Positions 37,301 through 46,700 of a stretch of DNA of 64,000 bases are shown here, piece after piece (within the stretch, counting starts at the first letter, position 1; each line of letters starts with the position of its first letter). The notes beneath the pieces were generated by a model that saw nothing but the letters and a program-made list of their open reading frames with translations, was not told the DNA's origin and ran no database searches. The stretch spans positions 1,145,570-1,209,569 of the forward strand of contig BDSI01000008.1 in the NCBI GenBank assembly GCA_003117195.1, in the 5' to 3' direction. This stretch comes from Eudorina sp. 2006-703-Eu-15. Its lineage: Eukaryota > Chlorophyta > Chlorophyceae > Chlamydomonadales > Volvocaceae. Both the position numbers and the translations under genes were made by a program.

Positions 37301-38057
37301 CTGAGCGCAGTTGGTCCTGCTAGTCCTGCCACGGTTGGTCCTGCTACGTATCCCGCATATGTAATCGTCAACGTCAGTGAGGTCACGCTAGCTAAATAAA
37401 GTACATTCTGCAATAGACACCACTACTAACTGCACACAATACGTACGGCGACTACGTACGTACGTACCCTGGCCAGGATCGCATCTGACACGATATCCCA
37501 ACAGAATAGGCCCGCGGCGAGGACAGTGCTGATCCGGCGAAGGGACCAACCCCAGAATCCAGGCGCGCGTCGGGCGTCGTGCAGCATGAACCACGCACGT
37601 TGATGCAGCACCGTATTGTCGGCGTCCTTCTTCACACGCCTGCCGCGAATTAACGACGATAAATCCTGGCCATGACCCCACTGAAACATCCACCCGGTAA
37701 TTCCGCGTATGCTGCCAGAAGGCTTCAGGATGGATGATGCACGGCGGCGGGACACGCGCCACCAACGCCACCGCGTAGTCTGCGCCTCGGGTGCCCCGCT
37801 TGGCGACGTGCTGTCTTGCTCTGTGTCGAACGGGTGACTACTGCTGCTGGGTTCGCTTGGAAGCCGCGGCGGCGGCGGGTCCACCTCGGCACTGTAGGTT
37901 TGGTTCCTGGCGTTAGCGTCAATGGCCACCACAGTGATAGCCGTCGCTTCTCCTGCTGCTGCCGTCCTTGCGTCTTTGGATGATGATGTACCATCATCGT
38001 CATCAACATTATTGTTGCCGAAGCATGTCACAGACACAGAGCATTCCGGGCGGCGGC
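18209..38057 (-). CDS. Giant XKR-like / leucine-rich repeat / WD40 / MIB-HERC2 multidomain protein
   Basis: Exons in transcription order: 38057-37468 (5' end open), 37197-36748, 36321-36130, 35897-34812, 33379-33035, 32477-32259, 31965-30634, 29273-28113, 27739-26941, 25592-25234, 24910-21921, 20910-20869 (micro-exon, tentative), 20468-20229, 19918-19871 and 18472-18209. Every junction has a usable GT donor and AG acceptor. Phases match (all 0 except one phase-1 junction at 26941/25592), the main reason for treating this as one gene. The predicted product is about 3,370 residues: XKR-like membrane segments, RNI-type LRRs, about 18 WD40 repeats, a MIB/HERC2 domain and a terminal WD40 pair. The first exon begins in phase 1 with no convincing ATG, so an upstream 5' exon is missing from the model. 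The WD40 exon changes frame at the palindrome 23376-23483. No catalytic domain is seen. Alternatives are two adjacent genes or an inactive locus, but the open frames and conserved splice sites argue for function. Confidence 0.75.
18589..19083 (+). mobile_element. Complete miniature LTR retrotransposon (TRIM)
   Basis: Two direct LTRs, 18589-18682 (94 bp) and 18984-19083 (100 bp), both starting TG and ending CA with 11-bp inverted ends TGTAGTAGGTG/CACCTACTACA. A 5-bp target duplication CATCG flanks it (18584-18588 and 19084-19088). A primer-binding-like TGGTATCGAGACC starts 2 nt after the 5' LTR, and a 13-nt purine tract (18971-18983) abuts the 3' LTR. The 301-bp interior has no coding capacity. 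Total length is 495 bp. It lies in the last intron of the giant minus-strand gene. Confidence 0.9.
19919..20228. other. Intron of the giant gene, AT-rich
   Basis: AT-rich sequence with TTATT runs between the MIB exon and the 16-codon exon. No repeat family is recognised. Confidence 0.5.
21607..21665 (+). repeat. Terminal-motif copy of the GTTACAGCGG repeat family
   Basis: Reads GATGTTACAGCGGA followed by GCGGGTCATCGGTGACAG, the conserved end of the element family best seen at 61949. It sits in an intron of the giant gene. The rest of an element is not clear. Confidence 0.6.
21921..24910 (-). other. WD40 repeat exon of the giant protein
   Basis: About ten WD40 repeats precede the palindrome and eight to nine follow it, enough for at least two beta-propellers. 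Clear repeats include HTERVNRVTFHPDGHILASG, HDDDVLFVVFSPKGRYIASC, GHDGRVLALCFSQDGTMLAS and the ADILFSPNGQHLASC repeat right after the palindrome. Codons before the palindrome and after it are in different frames (offset of one). Both frames are well conserved, so either the inserted sequence contains an error or an intron is hidden here. The exon ends at a donor after codon GAG (21921-21923). Confidence 0.8.
23346..23483. repeat. Perfect 108-bp palindrome plus (GGGCCC)n inside the WD40 exon
   Basis: Positions 23376-23429 and 23430-23483 are exact reverse complements: 54-bp arms, no spacer, centre AGGGG/CCCCT. A GGGCCC array fills 23346-23375. The two together total 84 bp. The right arm reads as the WD40 linker of the gene; the left arm is its inverted copy. 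Confidence 0.97.
26084..26165 (-). repeat. Dispersed repeat D, copy 1
   Basis: About 65 bp (core GACGGTAGTAGTCTCCTTCT on the plus strand) recur in reverse orientation at 52805-52870 with a few mismatches. Copy 1 is in an intron of the giant gene, copy 2 in an AGPase intron. Confidence 0.65.
26447..26535 (+). repeat. Dispersed repeat E, copy 1
   Basis: Begins TCCTTGGTAGGGTTGATGAG and ends near TTGTAACGATTA. It is repeated at 38148-38235 with few changes. The end of the unit also appears inverted near 34755-34795. Confidence 0.7.
28324..28399 (-). repeat. In-frame trinucleotide repeat coding poly-alanine
   Basis: (GCT)n on the plus strand reads as about 25 alanines followed by HEEEEEE in exon 29273-28113. 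It is a coding microsatellite in a linker between leucine-rich repeats. Confidence 0.9.
29336..29500 (-). mobile_element. Partial long-inverted-repeat element, terminal segment
   Basis: Matches the right end of the element at 61949-63971 (AGTGTTTCGGTGCACTTGTG block) and ends with the terminal motif GCGGGGTCCGCTGTAACATC. It lies in the intron between exons 31965-30634 and 29273-28113 of the giant gene. Confidence 0.75.
29512..30008. mobile_element. Non-autonomous element with 23-bp perfect terminal inverted repeats
   Basis: The first 23 bp (starting TACCGTACTGCCTCTAATTA) and the last 23 bp are exact reverse complements. The interior has no frame but contains at least six TTTGCGAGG-type motifs. 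If the flanking TA is target DNA, the ends would be CCGTACTGCC with a TA duplication, as in Tc1/mariner-like miniature elements. It lies in the same intron as 29336-29500. Confidence 0.75.
33760..34207 (+). mobile_element. Non-autonomous element of the GTTACAGCGG family
   Basis: Starts GAACGTTACAGCGGACCCC and ends GGTGTCCACTGTAACATC, a similar end in inverted orientation. The interior is GC-rich and has no convincing frame. It lies in the intron between exons 35897-34812 and 33379-33035. Confidence 0.6.
36130..38057 (-). other. N-terminal XK-related-like membrane region of the giant protein
   Basis: Exons 38057-37468, 37197-36748 and 36321-36130. A disordered Ser/Pro/Asp-rich leader is followed by hydrophobic segments: a CWDIVSDAILA segment, a GALVLLFMFWHYIP segment, a MFFYILLVIFGLPLLP segment, and the motif LECFMESLPQTVLQ running into VYLYIRTRS across an exon junction. 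The ESLPQ..LQ.Y motif and the D.VSD motif are typical of XK-related proteins, whose animal members include phospholipid scramblases. The family assignment rests on these motifs only. The loop between the second and third hydrophobic segments is expanded. Confidence 0.6.
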
Positions 38058-38430
38058 CTGCAATTAAGCAATCATCCAGCCGAACACATACAGCAGGACG
38101 CAGGCAGGTATGCCCACATTCGTAAGCACTAACAACCGTGCGCAGTCGTCCTTGGTAGGGGTTGATGAGATGAGGCGCCTATGAGCTATCTGGGCAAGCT
38201 GGAACACCGGTCGGGACTCGGGTCCATTTTGTAACGGTTATTGCTATATATAATATCAACAATGATACGTAGTTGAGATGGTAGTAATCAAACTTTTATG
38301 CTTATTATGATATTATCTATTGTTATTACTGCTATTATAACATTTAAATTATAGTATTTATTAGTAATATTAAGGATGGATGTAAGGATTTTACAGCGGA
38401 CCCCGCGGGTCATCGGTGACAGCCAACGGC
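38058..38430. other. Region upstream of the giant gene's first recognised exon
   Basis: A minus-strand frame at about 38062-38140 codes a hydrophobic segment (VLTNVGIPACVLLYVFGWM) just before the acceptor of exon 38057-37468, but a TAA separates them. Repeat E copy 2 follows (38148-38235). A GTTACAGCGGACCCCGCGG-type motif lies at 38388-38425. The missing 5' exon of the giant gene was not found. Confidence 0.4.
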
Positions 38431-38432
38431 GA

Positions 38433-38860
<428 letters not shown>

Positions 38861-41800
38861 ATCCATCTTTTATCTCCGTTATGAAACCGTCGGGAACCTG
38901 GCCTGTCGTCACAGTTAGCCGGGGTGTTCGTTGTAAATCGTGTGTCCTCGTTACTTTCGCCCTTTAGTTAATTATTGCAACGAGGCCGTGTCACGTACAC
39001 ATGCATGCCATACATGCATGGATGTGCGCTTCTAGCTTTCAGCCAGCGTGCGCATTGGGTATACGCTACATGTATGCATGCCCGGTCTTGATCCCGGTTC
39101 TCGTGCGTATGCGTGGTGAACGCTCGCTTGCGATTGGCGGGCTGTCTGCTGCTGGGCACACTACTACTCGACCCAGTAATTTCCAATCGTGCTCCGAAGC
39201 ACGGGGTGCGCTTACAATCTGCAAAACCTCTGGGCCGCACTTCCCCTGTGACCTGCCCTGAAACGTCTGCCTCGCTTTTGACCGCCTGGCTACCCCGCTT
39301 GAAGCGGAGGGCAGTCCCTTGCCACTGTAACGCTCCCCAAACGTTCCGTACGTCGGTTATACCCTTGCGGAAAACCTCGTATGGCCGGGAGAGGCGACAT
39401 GCGGGATGGGGGATCTTCGCCCCCGGGCCTGAGATACGGTACGCAACGCGTGGCCGGCCTGTGCTCTCCCGTCAAGCCTGCCACCCCTCAATGGCCCGGC
39501 GCCCTTTCTAGTTTTCCGGGGCCCTCCGCGCTGCCAAGCGCGTGCTCCGGCTCTCCCCTCGCTCGCTCCCGCCACGGGACAAATGACTCCACTATGTCAG
39601 GTAGGGCGACGTCCGTCCGCCCCCCGCATGAACACGCACCTTCCCCCGCGAATCATTCTAGGGAGGGAGGGTGGGGAAAAAGTAAACAAACTCGCAGGCA
39701 GGGGCACGCCGCCGCAGCGTTGTCACAAGGCAAAAGTAAACTGCGCCAAAACCGAAATGATCCGATGCGCGTTGGATCCCTGCTCTCGTTATAAAGAGCT
39801 GCAGGTTTGTGGACAAGGTAACCAGCCACTAAATCAGAGCCGGCTGCCGTCAGTTCGAGAACTGGGAAACCCGCTCTGCCCGTCGTACATCTATAACCGC
39901 CGACCGTTGCTAGGACACTCCACACCGTGCCTTCTACCACACCAACTTGCGCCGCTCTCCTACGCCCGCGTAGAAACAAATTTTTGAGCTAAGCCCCAAA
40001 ATTGCGCCTTGAGCACCAACTGAAACCGCACGCCCCGTCAGCAGCATTATTCTGCCTCTGCGCTAAAACATGCACTGTCACTGCCACGTCTTTGAATGCA
40101 CGGCACGCTCATGCATGTCTCCTTTGTCGCGTACGTACCCCACGCACGGGGCCAGTTATTTGGACAGCCCGCAGCAGAGCCTAACGACTTGCTTAGAACT
40201 ACATATATATAGAACAACTTCGTAACTTTATGTAGTAGTAATAATTCACAAACATGGATTTTAGTCACAAAATGGTTCCTTGGTTACGTACTGCCTTGCT
40301 TCCTCTTCCTGACCTTGCAAGCGCGGCGTGCTGTCGGCCTGGCTGTCCATTCTTACCTTCCCGGGATATTGAAGGGGACCAAGCAATCTTGGGTCGAGAG
40401 GAGGCGTCCGCTGTGCTTTCTGGTGCTACACGGCACCCGCCGCCCATAATGGCGTCAGGCGGCGCAAATAGCTGCCGCAAATAGCCACGCACCACTGTTT
40501 AGTTATTGTGATAGTAGGCACTTTGAATGACTCGACCATAGCGACTTCGATAACATGGTGAAAGGTATGTTGACCTCCCACCAACCCAAAACAAAAGTAT
40601 GACCAAAGTTGTGTACGCACGAGAGCAAATGAATTTAGAGGACAAGTAGCTTCTCCGATTAAATGTATGTCGGCAACATTAGCAAAGGCTCATCTGTAAC
40701 CTAAACAAGCCCAATCTTGCATAACAGTACGGCAGAAGCCGCGTTAGAACTGCATTTTGAGTTTAAACATTCTTAATTCCTGTGTCTATGGAACTTGAGT
40801 ATGACGGGGTTTTATGTGCAATGCGTTCTGCCGTTATCAAAGGACGCGCCGCAAAGAAACAAGCACCCTCCATGTGTTGTTTCTTTTGAATGCTGGAATA
40901 TTGCCAAGCCTTGCTAACGAATCAAAACTGTAATATCCCGTATATTTGGCAGGAAAAGTGTTCGCGCTTTATATATCATGAATAACATGTAATCACGTAC
41001 GGCCGCATCCGCTAATTGCGACCAGCCCCAGTTCTCAATCCATTGCTCATAGAATACGCTTGTTGAACCGTGATTTGAATGCTACTGTACAAGCCGTTAC
41101 TTTGCCGAGGCGTAGGAAGCGCAGTGGTTCCTCGTTCTGCAGCAGACCTGGACATACAGCTATTCATTCCAGTTAGAACGAATATGACATGATGTAGGCT
41201 GCAAAACTGGAAACGTCGATGGTAGGTGCACGGAAAGGCCGGCGGCCCCGCCGAACGATAGCCGGACCAGAACTGCGCAGTGGGTGACGGCTGCGCGTTC
41301 ATGAGCAGAAGCGGCGGGGGAGCCAGGAGGGATACTATTGCGGGGGTGCGTGCAGGGGGGTGCCGTCACTTCCGGACTCTTCTAGATAGTTATTAGCGCG
41401 CCCGCGGCCTACGGTTGCGTCGCCTCCCAACAGTGTTGAGTGGGGTTGGTATGGACATCGGGGTCCATTTGGTGGTCCAGTCATTCGTGACAGAGTGACA
41501 GGGTCGGTGGTAGACGCGCGCTGGGTGAGCCTTCTCAGTTTGATGTCATCTTAGCCGCGGCGGCGGCGTCCATCGTGTGTCATCATGTGAGAGACACTCT
41601 GGGAAAACGCACCCCTCCCGCCCCTTCATTGGTTTACAGATTTGAACGGGTCATCATCAGTGGCAGCCGCTGCACCCCACACTAGACACTACTGCATGCA
41701 GACGTTAAGCAGTAGTAAGCAACCGCGCCCTGAAGGTGCACCAAGCCAAGTCAGGTCCACAAGCAAGCTCACCTACCGAAGATCCTACCTCCCCGCCACG

Positions 41801-42004
41801 CACACATCACTAGCTAGTGAGCCATACATCCCGCCTTCCATGGGAATCAGCTGAAGCCGAACCAGGATCCACCAGGGTCCACTCGAAGGGAGTTAATAGG
41901 GTTCACGGACATACATATGTACTTATGCAGCAGGCCCCCATGTCAGCAGCGGACGGACCAGCCACAGCCGCTGGAGGGTGAGGCGCCACAAACCCCAAAA
42001 CCCA
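38861..42004. other. Intergenic, no gene recognised
   Basis: Frames on both strands are short and without domain signals. Palindromic ATGCATGCATG strings occur around 39000-39080. No tRNA-like or snRNA-like sequence is seen. The 5' exon of the giant minus-strand gene could lie here but was not identified. Confidence 0.45.
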
Positions 42005-42019
42005 TATGCCGCTGCACGC

Positions 42020-43058
42020 CCCTGCACACGGTTCATCACACGGGCAATCGGCGGCCGTGCCACCCAGAAGCCCGCCGCCGCCAGTCAGTGCGTGGGAGAT
42101 GCCTGGCAGCTCGCAGCCCTCGGCTGCCGTTTTAGACATTGGTGAGTACGTCTGTCTATCTTCGCTGGTGAGTGCGTCTGTCTATCTTTGCATGCTGGAT
42201 TTCCGTCTTGCCAAATTCGTCAAATGCCGTAAAAACGTAAGTGGCTGACCACAGGTGGGCAGCAGGCGCTCCACCCGTGACCAGATAGATTATTATTCCA
42301 GCGCTTGGAATGCTGCCTGAAGCGACTGCTCTGCCGTGAGAATGTACGGCAGAGTTGGGGATGTCCGGCGAAAGCAGGCAGGGCTGGGGCAATGGCGAGG
42401 CACCCTACCGGAACGTAAGGGAGATGGAGGCCGCGAGGGGGGCAATCGGGGAGGTGGCTCCGTCATGGCAACTTGGCAAGTGACAAGGGCATATAGGGGG
42501 ACGGCCCGACACCCAAGTCTTCCGTGGCGGCGGCGGCGGTGGTGGCCACACCGCAAGCACTGCCCGGAGACTCGGGTCCGTCGCCCGACATGCTCTCGTC
42601 ACTGGCACGAGCCGCCGCCCCGACTGCCCCCCTCGCGGCCTCCGTCGGTCCCCCTAGTGTCCCGGTAGGGCGCCTCGCCACACACTGCCCCAGGCCTGGC
42701 TGCTTTCGCCGGACATCCCCAACTCTGCCGTACATTCTCACGGCAGAGCAGTCGCTTCGGGCAGCATTCCAAGCGCTGGAATAACGAACCCTCACACGCT
42801 GCAAGGTCATCGAGCTCGCCGTCAAGGCCGTGTGATAGTTTAATCTATCTGGTCACGGGTGCAGCGATCAGCCACGTACGTTTTTGCGGCATTTGGCGAA
42901 TTTGGCAAGACGGCAATGCGAAGATAGATAGACGCAGTCACCAATGTCGGGATCGGCAGCCGAGGGCTGCGAGCCGGAAAGCATCTGCCTCGCGCTGACT
43001 GGCGGCGGGCTTCTGGCTGGGTGGCACGGCCGCCGATTGCCCGTGCGATGAACCGTGC
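42020..43058. repeat. About 1 kb imperfect inverted repeat (foldback)
   Basis: The left arm (about 42020-42520) and right arm (about 42560-43058) are reverse complements over long blocks. Examples are ATGTACGGCAGAGTTGGGGA (left) and its complement near 42715-42740, and GGGCAATCGGCGGCCGTGCC with its complement near 43020-43040. The centre is a CGG-rich stretch near 42540. Mismatches and small indels show that the arms have diverged. Confidence 0.85.
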
Positions 43059-43715
43059 GCGAAATGCAGCGCCCAGATTTCGGCAAGCCAGCCTTCCCTA
43101 CCTCTCCGAATGTACGATTCGTCCCAGCCGCAAGCTGTTGAAAATGCTCTTTAAGTACCAGGGGCGGCGATGGACCGTTTGTCCACGTCACTGTGCTGTA
43201 CCTCGGCAACCTTCGTCACGTCGTTACGTACAAAGCAAGAAGCCAAACCGTCATGCCGCACGATGAGAAGCGAGCGCGCCACAGAAAAGTTCTTTTCTCA
43301 GCTCTACCGGCTGAACGCCTGCCTGCTGCCTCAGCTATACTCCATTCGGCGTGTCCGCGCGCTCGCTCGCTCGGATCGCGAGCCCTTCGTTTGGCGCGGC
43401 CACCGTCGTCGTTAGCTTCTTCATTCGATTTCAGCTACTGCTGCCGTTGCTGCCCGGCGGTATCCGCAGCTTGTTGAACGCAACCTTTTGATTTTTTGCC
43501 AACCTTTCTGCGCAATGCTCGGCGGTCCAGCGAATGCGCGCACGTCCCTCTCCTGTGCGGGACCGACTGCTCATAATCATCAGGCCCATTCAGTACCGCG
43601 TCCCTTCGTCCAGCAGCAGCGGACGCAGCAGCAGCCGCCGGGACGCGCCAGCTGCAACCGCGGCTTCGTCGGCGTCCGTCGCGGCGCAAGGTCGTTTGGT
43701 CATCATGACGTAATC
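43059..43715. other. 5' flank of the AGPase gene
   Basis: No separate gene is recognised. The AGPase frame is open upstream of the chosen ATG back to about 43488, so a longer N-terminus is possible. Confidence 0.4.
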
Positions 43716-46700
43716 ATGATGGCGAGTGGCCGCCGCCCATCGTCGCGGCGCCTGGGCGCTGCCGCCGCCACCACCGCGGCCGCTGCACAGCGGGCGAGTA
43801 ATCCGCGTCGCGCCGCCGTGGGATCACCGGCGGCTGCCGCCGGCGCGGCGCGAGTGGTGGCTTTCCGCGAGGACACGAAGACATCCGGCGGCAGCGGCAG
43901 CGGCAGCGGCGGTGGCGGCAAGGAGGCCGGTGTTGCCGCCGGCGGGCCCGTGGGTGCGGCGACTGCCGCCATGGGCAGTCGGCCGCGCAGCCACGTGCCG
44001 CCAATACGGCGCGGCGGCACGGAGCCACACCTCTACCAGGAACCGAGTAAGGACCGACGGTCGGACAGCGGCGACGTGCGGGCCGGGGGGGAGTTCGAGG
44101 GCTTCGGGGGGAAACCGCAGATTCGGCCATGTGCTTGCGAATCGCGGGACTGCTGGACGTGACCCGTGCCGTGCGAAGGAGGAGGAACGCGTTGGAGGGC
44201 GCTGGAGGGCGAAGGGCGCTAACGACGCGATAGGGGGTGAGCTGCGTGCGTGTAGTGCGTGGCAGTGCAGCCGGGGGCTTCAGGCGGGTCACCGCGGCCG
44301 GCAGGGTGGGACACGACAGATCTGGCTGTAGGTTCGCATGCCCGGCGGCCGTACGGCAGAATGGGTGTAGTAGGTGTCGTACACTGGACGGCCCTGTACC
44401 TCAAATACGGTGTGAAGCACTGTCCCAGCATCTGCACATCTCGCCTGCTACAGCGGGGTTGCTTCGTTGCACACTGGGCAGCTGGGGTGCAACTGGGTTT
44501 CAGGGCGAGGCGTCGGTAGGGCGCGGTTGGGCGCAGCGCAGTGCGCAGCGCAGTGCGCAGGACGGGATTCGTTCCACGGGAAAACCCGTTCCGTCGGGTG
44601 GTAAGCTGCTGGGAATGACCCGAGACAGAGGTCAGGGGGTGGAACGCGCGTTGAGGTACGTCGGTACGTAAGGGCGTCGCAGCAGATTCACCCCATCCAG
44701 CAAAGGCTCGCGGGGCGTGTACGGAAGGCTTGCATGGACCCACGGGACGAGAGTTCGCACTGACTCGAATGGGGAAAATTGGTTCGTGATGTTTGGCTGG
44801 CGTAGATCGCCACTCACGGCGCGGTCCGATGTGAACTCATCCAGTCATCCATTCGCACACCTGGAGGAGATGAAGTGGGGAACGTTGCCCCTGCGTGCAG
44901 CGGAAAGCGCGCGCGTCGGTGCGGTCGCGATGGTGTACGGCGCAACCATACCTTGAGTGACGTCGGCACTGACCCATGGGTCAGTTGGGTCGCCCCTGGG
45001 GGTATTTTGAGCTGCGCGCGGTCCTCCTCCGCGACCGCGCGTCCCCCTCCCACTCATCACCTACCCACCCACGCCGTCGCAACGAACACTCCGCATACGC
45101 ACCCACGTGTATGATATGTATACGTGCCATGTATCTTGACCACCCCGCCGACCCATGCGCCGCCCTCCCCCAATGACCCCATCGCCTCCTCCAGAGCACC
45201 TGCCCCCCAGCCCCCGCGTCAGCACCGTGGCGGTGGTCCTGGGCGGCGGAGAGAGCGACCGGCGGCTGTTTCCGCTGACACAGAAGCGCGCGCTGCCGGC
45301 AGTGCCCGTGGGGGGCAGCTACAGGTGCCCACCTACCCGGCGGGTGCAGGATAGCGGGGCCCGGGGGAGTGGTGGGGTGGGCCGGGGTGCCGGTCTCTGT
45401 TGTGGGGTTTGTGGCGGTTCATCGGTGTGCCGTCACCCTTGTGGTGCTTGACCCAGGTCCCCCAACTCTCGTTCGCGCTCTCCCCCTCCCCCCTCACCCA
45501 CCCAAGACCAAAACCCCGCGCGCCCCCTCCTCCACTCCACTCCCACCTGCAGGCTGATCGACATCCCGCTGTCCAACTGCCTCCACAGCGCAATCAACAA
45601 GATCTATGTGCTCACGCAGTACAACAGCCAGAGCCTAAACAGGCAAGTGTCGGGGGGTGCGCATGCGGGTAGGAGCGGGGCGGGGGCGGGGCGGGGGCGG
45701 GGCGGGGGGGCGGGGCGGGGGGGCGGGGCGGGGCGGGGGCGGGGCGGGGGGGCGGGGCGGGGGCGGGGCGGGGGGGGGCGGGGCGGCCTTGGAGAGGGGG
45801 GGGTCCGTTGGGCCCGGGCGGGGTCGCGGGGCGGGGTCAACACTGTGCCATACACAAATTGTACGACAGCAGCGAACATGCAGTGCCGGTACGCGTCCGC
45901 GGTCCTGGACAGATTAGAGGTGGACTGAAGCGCCGGCTCCGCCATGGCGCATGGCTGCACGGCATATGTGTACGGCAGGTACATCACCCGTACGTACGGC
46001 TTTGGCGACGGGGTGCCGCTGGGAGGAGACGGCTTCGTGGAGGTGCGTGCGTGCCGGTGGTGGCCGGAGGGGCCGGTGGGGGCTTGCAGGTTTCAGAGTG
46101 CATGGGCTCGGATCCAACCGGATCCAGCTGGATCCTGCTGGATTCAGGGCTATTTACCGACGGCGGTAGTCCAGGGATCCTCAGGCCGTGGTCGCCCCGT
46201 CCCGCACATGCCTACCTGAAAAGTCCTGCCCGCCGCTGCTGGCGCATCCTTCCATCCTCGCCGGAGACCCATGGGTCATGGTGATGGCGGGAACCCCAAC
46301 TCCTCTCCTCGGAAGGGACCGTACTGCACCTGGTGGGCATTACCGGGCGCAACGGCGACGGCCCATGTGTCTCACGGGAGACCCATGGGTCATGGGTTGG
46401 GGGCGATGGCTTTGCCACGCGCCGACGAGCGACGTGAACCCGGGAGGAGGGTTCCTCGGCTGTGTCCCCTCCCCCCCCCCCCCCGCTCCACCATTCGGCC
46501 TCTTGAAAGACAGCACCACCAAGACGGCGATGACAACGACTACCCCGGGGGGATGATGCACATCAAGGACGACAACACCCCGCCAACGCCCACGCGTCCA
46601 CCGCCGTAACACGGGTGATGTGTACATCCGCATCCCGCCGCATACATTACCCCCCCCCCCATCCGCAAGCCTTGAACGTTGTTTGCCCCAAGTACCGTAA

